From Candidatus Contendibacter sp. (GTDB taxonomy: Bacteria; Pseudomonadota; Gammaproteobacteria; Competibacterales; Competibacteraceae), in assembly GCA_029624765.1 (NCBI GenBank), contig JARSSO010000031.1, forward strand, positions 1 to 64,000: 64,000 bases of DNA, given 5' to 3'. The notes under the pieces were generated by a model. That model did not search any database, had not been told where the DNA came from, and saw nothing but the letters and a program-made list of their open reading frames with translations. Of the stretch, positions 53,148-62,850 are shown in pieces. The first letter of the stretch is position 1. Every line of letters starts with the position of its first letter. The position numbers and the translations under genes are program-made.

Positions 53148-54266
53148 TCAGATACCGTCCCCATCACCACTCCACTGGTACGCTGGAATAGCAGCTTTGG
53201 GGTTGTCGTGCAGGAAAACCCGCACCTGACGTGGCTTGACGAACACCAGATCACCGATTTGCAACGGGTCGGCGGCGTAACGCTCACGGGTCATTTCCAC
53301 CTCGGCGATTTCGCCGTCCGGTGACTGGATCAATTCCAGCCGGACCAGCGATCCCAACAGGGACACCCGGCTGATCGTGGCCGTCAGGGTAGTGTCGCCA
53401 TCCTCGGGCTCGCGCAGCAGATCGATATCGTGGGGCCGAACGTAGGCCATGGCCGGGGCGTGCTCGGTATCACCGTACTCGGGCACCCGCACCCGCAGCC
53501 CACCGACCCGCGCCCAGCCGGCATGAACCCGACTGTGGAACAGGTTGATGTTACCAAGAAACTGATACACGAAGGGGGTAGCCGGGGCATCGTAAACCTC
53601 CTGGGGCGAACCAATCTGCTCGATACGGCCGTGATTCATGACCACAATCCGGTCGGCCACTTCCAAAGCTTCCTCCTGATCGTGAGTAACGAACACGCTG
53701 GTGATATGCAACTCGTCGTGCAGGCGACGCAGCCAGCGGCGCAGTTCCTTGCGCACCTTGGTATCCAGCGCGCCGAACGGTTCGTCGAGCAGCAACACTT
53801 GCGGCTCCACCGCCAGCGCCCGGGCCAAGGCAATGCGCTGGCGTTGACCGCCGGACAATTGGCTGGGATAGCGGTTGGCCAGCCATCCCATCTGCACCAG
53901 GTCCAGTAAGGCGCTCACCTTGGCCCGGATGGCGGCCTCGGGCGGGCGAACGGCGCGCGGACGCACCCGCAGGCCAAAGGCGATGTTCTCGAACACGGTC
54001 ATGTGCTGGAACAATGCGTAATGCTGGAACACGAAACCGACCCCACGTTCCCGGACATGGCGCCGGGTGGCGTCCTCGCCGTCGAACAGCACTCGGCCAC
54101 GATCGGCGGTTTCCAAGCCGGCGATGATGCGCAGCAAGGTGGTTTTGCCGCAGCCGGACGGGCCGAGCAGGGCGACCAACTGACCGGGTGGAATGGTCAG
54201 GTCAACATGATCGAGGGCGACGAACGCACCAAAGCATTTGTGCAATTGTTGAATTTCAATGCTCAC
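53148..54266 (-). CDS. cysA: Sulfate/thiosulfate ABC transporter ATP-binding protein CysA
   Basis: CysA drives sulfate and thiosulfate import. The 372-residue protein starts at GTG 54266, overlapping the cysW stop (GTGA). It has Walker [10 protein letters not shown] (35-43), signature [15 protein letters not shown], Walker [13 protein letters not shown] and the switch [14 protein letters not shown]. The C-terminal TOBE-like regulatory domain ([15 protein letters not shown]) is typical of CysA. An upstream frame to 54749 is within cysW and spurious. The gene ends the cysTWA unit. Confidence 0.95.
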   Translation of the reverse strand: MSIEIQQLHKCFGAFVALDHVDLTIPPGQLVALLGPSGCGKTTLLRIIAGLETADRGRVLFDGEDATRRHVRERGVGFVFQHYALFQHMTVFENIAFGLRVRPRAVRPPEAAIRAKVSALLDLVQMGWLANRYPSQLSGGQRQRIALARALAVEPQVLLLDEPFGALDTKVRKELRRWLRRLHDELHITSVFVTHDQEEALEVADRIVVMNHGRIEQIGSPQEVYDAPATPFVYQFLGNINLFHSRVHAGWARVGGLRVRVPEYGDTEHAPAMAYVRPHDIDLLREPEDGDTTLTATISRVSLLGSLVRLELIQSPDGEIAEVEMTRERYAADPLQIGDLVFVKPRQVRVFLHDNPKAAIPAYQWSGDGDGI

Positions 54267-55141
54267 GACGAGGTTTCCATGGCCAAGGCGGAACGCCGTT
54301 GCCGGAGGGCGCGGCGCTCGATCAGGGCCTTGAACGCCAGCATGACCAAGGCCAGGAAAGTCAGCAGCGAGGCGCAGGCGAAGGCGGCGGCGAACTGATA
54401 TTCGTTGTAAAGAATCTCCACATGCAGCGGCAGGGTATTGGTCAAGCCGCGAATGTGGCCGGACACCACCGACACGGCGCCAAACTCGCCCATGGCGCGG
54501 GCTGTGCAAAGCACCACGCCGTAGAGCAGGCCCCACCGAATGTTGGGGAGGGTGATCCGCCAGAAGGTCAGCCAGCCGTCGGCGCCCAGCACCAGGGCGG
54601 CTTCCTCCTCGTCGGTGCCTTGGGCCTGCATCAGCGGAATCAGTTCGCGGGCGATGAACGGCACGGTGACGAACACCGTGGCCAGCACGATGCCGGGCAC
54701 GGCGAAGATGATCTTGATGTCGTGCGCGCCCAGCCATGGTCCTAGCCAACCCTGGGCACCGAACAGGAGCACATAGATCATGCCGGCGATGACGGGCGAG
54801 ACCGCGAACGGCAGGTCGATCAGGGTGATCAGCACACTTTTGCCACGAAACTCGAACTTGGCGATGGCCCAGGCGGCGGTAACGCCGAACGCCATGTTCA
54901 GCGGCACGGCGAACACGACGCTGAGCAGGGTGAGCCGGATCGCGGCCAGCGCGTAGGGATCGGCGATCGCGGCCAGGTAGACGCCGATGCCCTTGCGCAG
55001 GGCTTCGTAAAATACCGCCGCCAGTGGCACGAACAGGAACAGCGTCAGGAAAGTCAACGCCACGGTCACCAGCGCCACGCGGACGAAACGAGGCTCGGTG
55101 GTGGCGGCAGAAACCGGATCACGGGGGGCGGAATCGCTCAC
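54263..55141 (-). CDS. cysW: Sulfate ABC transporter permease CysW
   Basis: CysW is the second permease of the sulfate/thiosulfate importer in the inner membrane. The 292-residue protein has a polar N-terminus and six membrane segments. It carries [37 protein letters not shown] and the coupling motif [38 protein letters not shown] follows, as in CysW. It overlaps cysT and cysA by 4 bases each, indicating a tightly coupled operon. Confidence 0.95.
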   Translation of the reverse strand: MSDSAPRDPVSAATTEPRFVRVALVTVALTFLTLFLFVPLAAVFYEALRKGIGVYLAAIADPYALAAIRLTLLSVVFAVPLNMAFGVTAAWAIAKFEFRGKSVLITLIDLPFAVSPVIAGMIYVLLFGAQGWLGPWLGAHDIKIIFAVPGIVLATVFVTVPFIARELIPLMQAQGTDEEEAALVLGADGWLTFWRITLPNIRWGLLYGVVLCTARAMGEFGAVSVVSGHIRGLTNTLPLHVEILYNEYQFAAAFACASLLTFLALVMLAFKALIERRALRQRRSALAMETSS

Positions 55142-55983
55142 GCCGCCACCTCCCCGCTGCTCCGGGCCTGGCTTGAGCGTTGGAGCAGATTGATCAGCAG
55201 CAACAGGATGAACGAGATGATCAGCATGACTACCGACACCGCCGCCGCGCCGCCGTAGTCGTATTGCTCCAGTTTGCCGACAATCAGCAGTGGGGTGATC
55301 TCCGACACCATCGGCAGATTGCCGGCGATGAAGATGACCGATCCGTATTCGCCGATGGCGCGGGCGAAGGCCAGGGTGAAGCCGGTCAGCAGCGCCGGGC
55401 GAACCGCCGGGAAAATGACGCGCCGGAAAATTTGCCAGCGGCCCGCCCCCAGGCTGGCGGCGGCCTCCTCGACCTCGGCCTCCAGGTCTTCAAGCACCGG
55501 CTGCACGGTGCGCACCACGAATGGCAGGCTGATGAAGACCAGGGCCACGATCACCCCCAGCGGCGTAAAGGCGATCTTGATCCCGAACGGTTTGAGGTAC
55601 TGGCCGATCCAGCCGTTGCTGGAATAGAGCGTGGCCAGGGTGATGCCAGCCACCGCCGTGGGTAGAGCGAACGGTAAATCCACCAGGGCGTCCACCAGGC
55701 GCTGACCGGGAAATCGGTAGCGCACCAACACCCAGGCTACGATCAGGCCGAAGACGGTGTTGAAAGCGGCGGCCAGGAAAGCGGCGCCGAAGGTCAGCCG
55801 ATACGAGGCGATGACCCGGGGCGCGGCGACCGCTTGCCAGAATTGATCCCAGCTCAGGTCAAGCGCGCGTAGAAAGGCCATCGTCAGGGGGATCAGCACG
55901 ATCAGGCTCAGATAGCCGACGGCGAAACCGAGCGTCAAGCCGAAACCCGGCAATACGCTGGGGTGGCGAAACCGTGGCGTCAT
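55138..55983 (-). CDS. cysT: Sulfate ABC transporter permease CysT (CysU)
   Basis: CysT is the first permease of the sulfate/thiosulfate importer. The 281-residue protein has six membrane segments, the [17 protein letters not shown] and [21 protein letters not shown] coupling region, and [19 protein letters not shown], all typical of CysT. It is first in the cysTWA order. The usual periplasmic binding protein (Sbp or CysP) gene is not upstream; instead 242 AT-rich bases lead to the end of glgX. Confidence 0.95.
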   Translation of the reverse strand: MTPRFRHPSVLPGFGLTLGFAVGYLSLIVLIPLTMAFLRALDLSWDQFWQAVAAPRVIASYRLTFGAAFLAAAFNTVFGLIVAWVLVRYRFPGQRLVDALVDLPFALPTAVAGITLATLYSSNGWIGQYLKPFGIKIAFTPLGVIVALVFISLPFVVRTVQPVLEDLEAEVEEAAASLGAGRWQIFRRVIFPAVRPALLTGFTLAFARAIGEYGSVIFIAGNLPMVSEITPLLIVGKLEQYDYGGAAAVSVVMLIISFILLLLINLLQRSSQARSSGEVAA

Positions 55984-56119
55984 GCGCGGCGATCCGTGCG
56001 ATCCGCGCTTGGAAACGCCGTCGTCGAAGCTACCGCGACAAGGGGCGAAAGGGCGCGCGCCATTGAAACTCCATCGACAGTGATCAAAAACAATGTCCGG
56101 CGCTGGAGGATGCTCCGGG

Positions 56120-56215
56120 CCGGACGGTGGGCAACCATGGACGGCATGATAAATAATAAAAAAGAATATTCAATCTAATTATAAAGATTCAATATATATA
56201 AAAGAGATCGTTAGT
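56120..56215 (-). promoter_or_regulatory. AT-rich control region before cysTWA
   Basis: This is one of the most AT-rich stretches in the window, between glgX and cysT. Two direct ATTCAAT copies (56168-56174 and 56187-56193 on the + strand; ATTGAAT on the - strand) are 19 bases apart. On the - strand a TATAAT occurs between them. CysB, encoded 3.2 kb away, binds AT-rich sequence of weak consensus upstream of -35 boxes, so this region is a plausible CysB target. Confidence 0.4.
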
Positions 56216-56225
56216 GACGCAAGGC

Positions 56226-58364
56226 TCAATCTGAGCTGACCGGGACCAGGGCGAACACGGTTACGGCCCAGGGCTCCATCTGAAAATCACCGCCGACCTC
56301 GAGCAACAGCTCGCCCAGGGCCAGGCGTGGCTGAGCGGTGTTGAGCAGACAACGCCAGTGGCTGGCGTCGCGTACCGCGGGGAGGCGAAACGGGACCACC
56401 ATTGGGCCGGCATTGAAAATGACCAGCATGGCATTGTCGATTTCGGGATAGCCATCGTCGGTGAAGTGCTCGCCGGCATCGCCGGCCAGTAACATGCCAA
56501 AACAGCGCGCCTTGGGTTCCTGCCAATGATAGTCGCTCATGGTGCCGCCGCCGGGGCTGATCCAGTCGATGTCGCGCAACCCATGGGGCTTGGAAATTTG
56601 CAGGCCGTGCATGAAACGGGACCGACGCAGCACCGGGTGTTCCTGGCGCAGGTTGATCAGACGGCGGACGAAATCGAGAAACTCCTTTTCCTCGGGGGGG
56701 ATGGTCCAATTCAGCCAGTTGATATCGTTATCCTGGCAATAGGCGTTGTTGTTGCCGCGCTGGCTCCGGCCGAACTCGTCGCCGGCCAGCAGCATCGGCG
56801 TGCCCTGGGCCAGCAGCAGGGTGGCCAGCATGTTGCGACGCTGGCGCAGGCGCATTTCCCGGATGGCCGGATCGGTGGTCGGTCCCTCGACCCCATGGTT
56901 GTTGCTGAAGTTGGACGGATGGCCATCGCGATTGTTTTCACCGTTGGCCTCGTTGTGGCGCTCGTTGTAGCTGACCAGATCGGCCAGGGTAAAACCGTCG
57001 TGGCTGGCGATGTAGTTGATCGTGGCCCACGGTCGCCGACCGTCGTGCTCGAACAGATCACTGGAGGCGAGCAGATTGGGCGCCAGTTTGGACAACATGC
57101 CGTCGTCGCCCCGCCAGAACCGGCGCACCGTATCGCGGAAGCGGTCGTTCCATTCGGCGGTGCCGGCGGGAAAACCGCCGAGCTGGTAACCACCGGGACC
57201 GATGTCCCACGGTTCGGCGATGATCTTGACACGCGACATGGCCGGGTCCTGGCGGATGGCGTCGAAAAAACCGCCGGCGCGATCGTAGCCATATTCTTCC
57301 CGAGCCAGGGTGACCGCCAGATCAAAACGAAAGCCGTCGACGTGCATTTCGTTGACCCAGTAGCGCAGGCTGTCCATCACCATTTGCAACACCCGGGGAT
57401 GCATCAGGTTCAAGGTATTACCGCAACCGGTGTCGTTGATGTAATAGCGGCGGTCGTGGGGGAGGAGCCGGTAGTAGGAGGCGTTGTCGATGCCCTTGAA
57501 GCTGAGGGTCGGACCCATTTGGTCGCCCTCGGCGGTGTGGTTGTAGACCACGTCCAGCAGTACCTCGATGCCGGCGTCGTGCAGGCGTTTGGTCATGGTC
57601 TTGAACTCGACGAGATCGCCGCCGCTCAGGTAGCGCGGTTCCGGGGCGAAAAAGCACAGGGTGTTGTAGCCCCAGTAATTGCGCAATCCGCGGTCGGTCA
57701 GGAAACGGTCATCGACGAAGGCATGGACCGGCATCAATTCCACGGCGGTGATGCCAAGCGACCGGAGGTATTTGATGGTTTCGGGGTGAGCGATGCCGGC
57801 GAAAGTGCCGCGGAGGTGGTGAGGCACGCCTTCATGACGGATGGTGAAGCCACGGACATGGGTTTCGTAGATCAGGGTCCGTGGCCAGGGGGTTTCGGGG
57901 GCGCGATCACCATCCCAGTTGAAGCGGGTATCCACTACCACGCATTTGAGCATGTCGCGGGCGTTGTCGCGGGTATCGAACGACAGATCGGCGTCGCGAT
58001 GGCCCACCTGGTAGCCGCAATGTTCGTCGCGCAGGTGCAGGGCGCCATAGAATTGCTTGGCATAGGGGTCGAGCAGCAGTTTGTGGTGGTTGAAGCGATG
58101 GCCAATCTGCGGTTCGTAGGGTCCGGACACACGGTAGCCATACAGGGCGCCCGGCCACAACCCCGGTACATAGCCGTGCCAGACCTGGTCGGTATTCTCG
58201 ATAAGGGCCAGACGTTCGATCTCGCGCTGGCCCGACGAATCGAACAGGCACAGTTCAACGCGCTCGGCATGAGCGGAAAACAACGCAAAATTGACGCCCT
58301 TGCCGTCCCAGGTAGCGCCGAGGGGATACGGATTGCCGGGCCATACACGAGCGCGGGCGGACAT
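56226..58364 (-). CDS. glgX: Glycogen debranching enzyme GlgX
   Basis: GlgX hydrolyses alpha-1,6 branches of phosphorylase-limited glycogen. The 712-residue protein has an N-terminal CBM48 domain (GNPYPLGATWDGKGVNFALF) and a GH13 barrel. The barrel has VYNHTAEGDQ, nucleophile Asp348 (GFRFDLAVTLA), acid/base Glu384 (IIAEPWDIGPGGY) and the third acid in YIASHDGFTLAD. FGRSQRGNNNAYCQDNDINW is diagnostic of isoamylase/GlgX. Length fits the TreX/GlgX group. It lies on the - strand, downstream of the Tus-like gene, 122 bases apart. Confidence 0.95.
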   Translation of the reverse strand: MSARARVWPGNPYPLGATWDGKGVNFALFSAHAERVELCLFDSSGQREIERLALIENTDQVWHGYVPGLWPGALYGYRVSGPYEPQIGHRFNHHKLLLDPYAKQFYGALHLRDEHCGYQVGHRDADLSFDTRDNARDMLKCVVVDTRFNWDGDRAPETPWPRTLIYETHVRGFTIRHEGVPHHLRGTFAGIAHPETIKYLRSLGITAVELMPVHAFVDDRFLTDRGLRNYWGYNTLCFFAPEPRYLSGGDLVEFKTMTKRLHDAGIEVLLDVVYNHTAEGDQMGPTLSFKGIDNASYYRLLPHDRRYYINDTGCGNTLNLMHPRVLQMVMDSLRYWVNEMHVDGFRFDLAVTLAREEYGYDRAGGFFDAIRQDPAMSRVKIIAEPWDIGPGGYQLGGFPAGTAEWNDRFRDTVRRFWRGDDGMLSKLAPNLLASSDLFEHDGRRPWATINYIASHDGFTLADLVSYNERHNEANGENNRDGHPSNFSNNHGVEGPTTDPAIREMRLRQRRNMLATLLLAQGTPMLLAGDEFGRSQRGNNNAYCQDNDINWLNWTIPPEEKEFLDFVRRLINLRQEHPVLRRSRFMHGLQISKPHGLRDIDWISPGGGTMSDYHWQEPKARCFGMLLAGDAGEHFTDDGYPEIDNAMLVIFNAGPMVVPFRLPAVRDASHWRCLLNTAQPRLALGELLLEVGGDFQMEPWAVTVFALVPVSSD

Positions 58365-58486
58365 GAGCAGTCTCCTAAGTGGGGTAAATTATTTTTGAAG
58401 GGATCGTTTACTTGGAAATTTTAAACGATATCGGTGACAAGCAGCGGACATTGATATTCCAAGTTTTTATACCATCATCTATTTTT

Positions 58487-59392
58487 TTACCCAACACCCA
58501 CCCGATAAGAACCCCGATAACGATACACCCGGACCGACGGCAAAAACGGTTCATCCTCAATTCGCACGTCCGCCCGGCGCAACCGAGGATTCAGCGGAGG
58601 CTCCGGCGTGACCGCCACAAATTCGGGCAACCGCTCGCCGCGCCGCAACGGCACCAAAATCGGCAGAGGAGTTTGCATCAACCGACGCGATACACCACCA
58701 TGCTCCAACGCGGCGAAAACGATATTGGCACGCAGGTGCGGACAAACCCCACGAACACGCGCCAGCGGTTCATCACTGGCAATTTCCGCCAGCCGCTGCA
58801 ATTCCAACCGAATCTGGGGCGTTTCGGCGCGCTGTTCCAACAAGCGGCGTGCCTCGGCCACACTGGTACGTTGAATCACACGGCCCTGCTTGGACCAGGT
58901 AAAACCAATCTTGAGCGGTCGCCGTTCCAACAGGGGAACATGCCGATAAGCCTGCTTCAAATTCAGACGAGCGGCACCCATGCGCCGCATGGCCATCGCC
59001 ACGGTTTCCCACCGCCGATGCAAATCAGCCATTGCATTATTCGTCTCGACCCGACCGAGATTTTTCAACGCCAGCACGGCGGCCTTGAATTCATCCTTGG
59101 CAACATGGCAGGCATGAGCGGCGGACAGGGTTTCCAAACTGGCCCCAACGATACCAGGACAGGTCAGCGTTTCCCGGCCATCCTGACTGTCTTCATACCA
59201 AAGAGCTCGATAAAGTTGAACCGCCTTAAGACGCATATCCAAATTCTCCGCCAACTCCACCTCGGTACGCGATACCCAAGCTGGCAGGACGCCATCCTGA
59301 CGAACCGCCACGCAAAAAGCATCCAGTCTGGCAAGCATCGCTTCGAAAGCGGACAGCAAATTCATTCGTAAGACAACGGACGAAGTTTGCAT
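58487..59392 (-). CDS. tus: Tus-like DNA replication terminus-binding protein
   Basis: The 301-residue protein resembles E. coli Tus (309 residues) along its length. Matching blocks are RTEVELAENLDMRLKAVQLYR, TCPGIVGASLETLSAAH, LNLKQAYRHVPLLERRPLKI leading into GFTWSKQGRVIQ, and QTPLPILVPLRRGERLPE. Tus binds Ter sites and blocks the DnaB helicase from one side. The start ATG 59392 is preceded by GAGGAGG; a GTG at 59407 sits inside that site. The basic middle part corresponds to the Tus DNA-binding core. It lies 32 bases after cysB and 122 bases before glgX. Identity is by pattern only, so a related role on plasmids or other sites is possible. Confidence 0.75.
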   Translation of the reverse strand: MQTSSVVLRMNLLSAFEAMLARLDAFCVAVRQDGVLPAWVSRTEVELAENLDMRLKAVQLYRALWYEDSQDGRETLTCPGIVGASLETLSAAHACHVAKDEFKAAVLALKNLGRVETNNAMADLHRRWETVAMAMRRMGAARLNLKQAYRHVPLLERRPLKIGFTWSKQGRVIQRTSVAEARRLLEQRAETPQIRLELQRLAEIASDEPLARVRGVCPHLRANIVFAALEHGGVSRRLMQTPLPILVPLRRGERLPEFVAVTPEPPLNPRLRRADVRIEDEPFLPSVRVYRYRGSYRVGVG

Positions 59393-59424
59393 CCCTATCC
59401 TCCTCACTACCTAACCCAATCTTG

Positions 59425-60399
59425 CTAAAGAACTGGCAACTCAATTCCCCTAAACAACGCATTAACCTCGTCCAGAGTCTGAAGCCGTTCCATCATCCGC
59501 ACCCGTTCCCTGGTCAAGTGAGGAGCAAACAGCTCAATAAACTCATACATATAACACCGCAGAAACATGCCACGCCGAAACCCAATCCTGGTCACATCAG
59601 CCGCAAACAAATGACCGGCTTCCAACCGCACCAAATCCTGATCCTGCCTCGGGTCATACGCCATCCGGGCAACAATACCCACTCCCATTCCCAAACGAAC
59701 ATAGGTTTTAATCACATCCGCGTCGGTCGCAGTGAAAGCTACCATCGGTTTCAGTTGCGCGCCACGAAACGCCTCATCCAATTGCGACCGACCCGTAAAG
59801 CCAAAAACATAAGTCACCAGCGGATACCGAGCAACATCCTGTAAAGTCAACTGATCCAGATGGGTCAATGGATGATCGCGCGGCACCAGTACACAGCGTT
59901 GCCAGACATAACAGGGCATCATCACCAAATCCTCGAACAATTCCAAGGACTCGGTGGCAATCGCAAAGTCCACCTCGCCAGACTGCACCATCTCGGCAAT
60001 CTGCGCTGGAGAACCTTGATGAATCTGCAAGGTCACCGCCGGATACCGTTCGCGAAAAAGCTTGACCACCGGCGGCAGGGCATAGCGAGCCTGGGTATGA
60101 GTCGTGGCAATCGACAAGCTGCCCCGCCGGTCGTCGCGGTACTCCTCGGCCAGAATCTGGATATTGTTAACCTCTCGCAGGATAACCTCCACCTTGGGAA
60201 TAATTTGCCGCCCAATCGGCGTTATTTCAGTCAGATGCTTGCCATTGCGGCTGAACAATTCGACACCCAATTCCTCTTCCAGCAACCGTAATTGTTTGCT
60301 GATACCCGGTTGAGAAGTATAAAGGCTCTCCGCAGCGGCGGAAATGTTCATATTATTGCGAACAATAGCAACCAGATAACGTAGTTGCTGCAACTTCAT
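59425..60399 (-). CDS. cysB: LysR-type regulator CysB
   Basis: CysB activates sulfate uptake and assimilation genes in response to N-acetylserine. The 324-residue protein has exactly the E. coli length. It starts [20 protein letters not shown], with HTH region TSQPGISKQLRLLEEELG. The inducer domain has SIATTHTQARYALPPVV, VTYVFGFTGRSQLDEAF and FTATDADVIKTYVRLGMGVG, all near-identical to CysB. Start ATG 60399 overlaps the glgB stop by 4 bases (ATGA). CysB may control the cysTWA unit 3.4 kb downstream on the same strand. Confidence 0.95.
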   Translation of the reverse strand: MKLQQLRYLVAIVRNNMNISAAAESLYTSQPGISKQLRLLEEELGVELFSRNGKHLTEITPIGRQIIPKVEVILREVNNIQILAEEYRDDRRGSLSIATTHTQARYALPPVVKLFRERYPAVTLQIHQGSPAQIAEMVQSGEVDFAIATESLELFEDLVMMPCYVWQRCVLVPRDHPLTHLDQLTLQDVARYPLVTYVFGFTGRSQLDEAFRGAQLKPMVAFTATDADVIKTYVRLGMGVGIVARMAYDPRQDQDLVRLEAGHLFAADVTRIGFRRGMFLRCYMYEFIELFAPHLTRERVRMMERLQTLDEVNALFRGIELPVL

Positions 60400-62624
60400 G
60401 ATGGACAATATCCCCTGCGGGAGACCAAAATCAAGCCAGTCAATGGTGGCAAATCAAGCACCAACGAGCAAGGATATCCCAAATGCGGGATCGAATCGGC
60501 GTGAACCGTACCGTTACCCATGCCACCGCCACCGTAAATGTCGGCATCGGAGCAGAGAATCTCCTGATAAAATCCCGACAGCGGCACTCCCACGCGATAA
60601 CCAGGACGGGTCATGGCCGCAAAGTTGATAACCACCAAAACTGGATCATCTCCACCACCACGGCGCAGGTAGGCTACGACCGATCGGGCGGCATCATGAC
60701 AATCCAGCCACTCAAAACCTTCCTGAGAAAACTCGGAATCGTGCAGGCTCGCCATGGATAGATAAAAGTGATTAAGATCTCGAACCAGCCCCTGTATTCC
60801 CCGGCACTCCGGCTGGCCCAGCAACTCCCAGTCAAGCACCGCGGCATGGTTCCACTCCCGTTCCTGCGCCAGTTCGTTGCCCATAAATAGAAATTTCTTG
60901 CCGGGATAAGTCCACATATAAAGGTAAAGCAAGCGTAGATTGGCAAAGCGCTGGTGGCGATCACCCGGCATCCTGGAAAGCAGTGAACCTTTACCATGCA
61001 CGACTTCATCGTGAGACAAAGGCAGCATGAAATTTTCGGTAAAGGCGTACAGCAGACCGAAGGTCAACAATTCGTGATGATGGCAGCGCAAGGCCGGATC
61101 ACACGACAGATATTCCAAAATATCGTGCATCCATCCCATATTCCACTTCATACCGAATCCAAGGCCCCCCATCCAGGAAGGCCGAGTCACCAATGGCCAG
61201 GCGGTGGATTCCTCGGCGATCATCAGGACCCCTGGATAGCGGCGATGGATGATTTCATTGAGTTCGCGCAGGAAGGCGACCGCTTCCAGGTTCTCATTGC
61301 CGCCGAACAAATTGGGCGCCCATTCACCCGATTCGCGGTCATAATCCAGATACAGCATGGATGCGACAGCATCCACCCGCAAACCATCCAGATGATATTC
61401 TTCCAACCAGAAACAGGCGCTGGCCAGCAGGAAATTCTTTACTTGATTGCGGCCGTAATCGAACGCCAGCGTACCCCAGCCTCTTTGCTCGCGACGATCC
61501 GGATCCTGGTGCTCATACAGGCAGGTGCCGTCGAATTGAGCCAGACCGTGCGCATCCTTGGGAAAGTGGCCAGGCACCCAGTCCAGAATGACGCCGATAC
61601 CAGCCTGATGGCAGTAATCCACAAACCAGTGGAAATCATGTGGGCTACCATGACGGCTGGTGGGGGCGAAATACCCGATCGGCTGATAACCCCAGGACGC
61701 ATCCAGGGGATGTTCGGTAAGAGGCATCAACTCGATGTGAGTGAAGCCCAGCGCGCCGACATAGGCCACCAGACGCCGCGCCAGCTCCCGGTAATCGAGG
61801 TAGTCGCCGTGTTCGTCCCGCTGCCAGGAGCCCAGGTGAACTTCGTAAACCGCCAGCGGAGCGCGCGTCCAATTCCGCCGCCGCCGCTGGGCCATCCACA
61901 TCTCGTCACGCCATGGATAGGGCGCGCTTTCCATGACCAAGGCGAAATTGGCCGGGCGCCGCTCGAACCAGCGACCATAAGGATCGCTCTTACGCAATCG
62001 TTGGCCCTTTTCCCCGACCCGAAGCTCAAACTGGTAGCGCGCACCCACGGCCACATCAGGAACGAACAGCTCCCAAACGCCACCGCGACGGCGCAAGGGA
62101 TGACGCAGACCGTTCCACTGGTTGAAATCGCCCACCACGCTGACTTGCGCGGCGTTCGGCGCCCAGACCGCGAACAGCACCCCGGCGATATAATCCACCG
62201 TGCGCGGATGCGCGCCCAACACGCGGTAGGCGTGCAGATGACGCCCTTCGTTGAACAAATGCAGATCGTACAGACTTAGCTGCGGAGGAAAATTGTAGGG
62301 ATCGTAAGCGACCTGCTCGTGGCCGGCGGCATCGATCCAGGCCAGCCGGTAATGCGGCGGCAGCGCGTCGGCCGCGCCGCGCCACTCGAACAGATCGGTA
62401 TCCGTCAACCGCCGCATTGGTTGATCGATATCGAGCAGGCGGGCTTGTCGGGCGCCGGGCAGGAACACCCGTATGATCGAACGATCGCCGCGGCCATGGC
62501 GACCCAGCACGGCGAACGGGTCAGGGTGGAGACCCGTGTGCAGCAGCGCGGCATCGGCCATGATCCGGTCCACGGCGGATGGCTCCAGGTTTCGAGGCGT
62601 ATCGTTGTCGTCGGGGTGTGTCAT
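60396..62624 (-). CDS. glgB: 1,4-alpha-glucan branching enzyme GlgB
   Basis: GlgB moves a glucan chain to make alpha-1,6 branches in glycogen. The 742-residue protein has two N-terminal CBM48-type domains (residues 25-125 and 130-235, [20 protein letters not shown]). A GH13 barrel follows with [19 protein letters not shown], nucleophile Asp418 ([13 protein letters not shown]), acid Glu471 (MIAEESTAW) and [14 protein letters not shown]. The Asp-Glu spacing of 53 equals that of E. coli (405/458). ATG at 62624 was chosen; a TTG just before is unlikely. It is divergent from glgC and overlaps cysB. Confidence 0.96.
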   Translation of the reverse strand: MTHPDDNDTPRNLEPSAVDRIMADAALLHTGLHPDPFAVLGRHGRGDRSIIRVFLPGARQARLLDIDQPMRRLTDTDLFEWRGAADALPPHYRLAWIDAAGHEQVAYDPYNFPPQLSLYDLHLFNEGRHLHAYRVLGAHPRTVDYIAGVLFAVWAPNAAQVSVVGDFNQWNGLRHPLRRRGGVWELFVPDVAVGARYQFELRVGEKGQRLRKSDPYGRWFERRPANFALVMESAPYPWRDEMWMAQRRRRNWTRAPLAVYEVHLGSWQRDEHGDYLDYRELARRLVAYVGALGFTHIELMPLTEHPLDASWGYQPIGYFAPTSRHGSPHDFHWFVDYCHQAGIGVILDWVPGHFPKDAHGLAQFDGTCLYEHQDPDRREQRGWGTLAFDYGRNQVKNFLLASACFWLEEYHLDGLRVDAVASMLYLDYDRESGEWAPNLFGGNENLEAVAFLRELNEIIHRRYPGVLMIAEESTAWPLVTRPSWMGGLGFGMKWNMGWMHDILEYLSCDPALRCHHHELLTFGLLYAFTENFMLPLSHDEVVHGKGSLLSRMPGDRHQRFANLRLLYLYMWTYPGKKFLFMGNELAQEREWNHAAVLDWELLGQPECRGIQGLVRDLNHFYLSMASLHDSEFSQEGFEWLDCHDAARSVVAYLRRGGGDDPVLVVINFAAMTRPGYRVGVPLSGFYQEILCSDADIYGGGGMGNGTVHADSIPHLGYPCSLVLDLPPLTGLILVSRRGYCPS

Positions 62625-62850
62625 CAAGTTGTGGAGTATCGCATCAGTTCGTTCATACTTCGGTCATCCCGGTCAAAGCGCCTGGAACGACCAAAACCGT
62701 AGACCGAAACCGGCTATGATTAGGGTCGGTCAATGCTTCGCTCCCTCCGCTACCCATGGCCACCCGGTCCCTGGGGCGGTGGGCGGGTTCGCCGTTCAAA
62801 CCGCCACGCTTGAAAATCGAATCAGCATAGCAGAGAGGAACATCAAACGC
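62625..62850. promoter_or_regulatory. Divergent glgB/glgC control region
   Basis: The 226 bases between the divergent glgB and glgC starts must carry promoters for both. A TATGAT occurs at about 62715 on the + strand, but no convincing -35 partner was found. AGAGAGGAAC precedes the glgC start at a slightly long spacing. Confidence 0.4.

Noticed and set aside
53057-58482. Near-identical 18-base sequences (17 of 18) at 53057-53074 and 58465-58482, flanking cysAWT-glgX
   Set aside because: An 18-base match with one mismatch is expected about once by chance in a 64-kb window, and the similarity does not extend further, so it is not good evidence for an insertion or for Ter sites.
58365-59424. 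Search for an E. coli-type Ter site near the Tus-like gene
   Set aside because: No GTTGTAACTA core or clear variant is present near the gene; nothing can be claimed.
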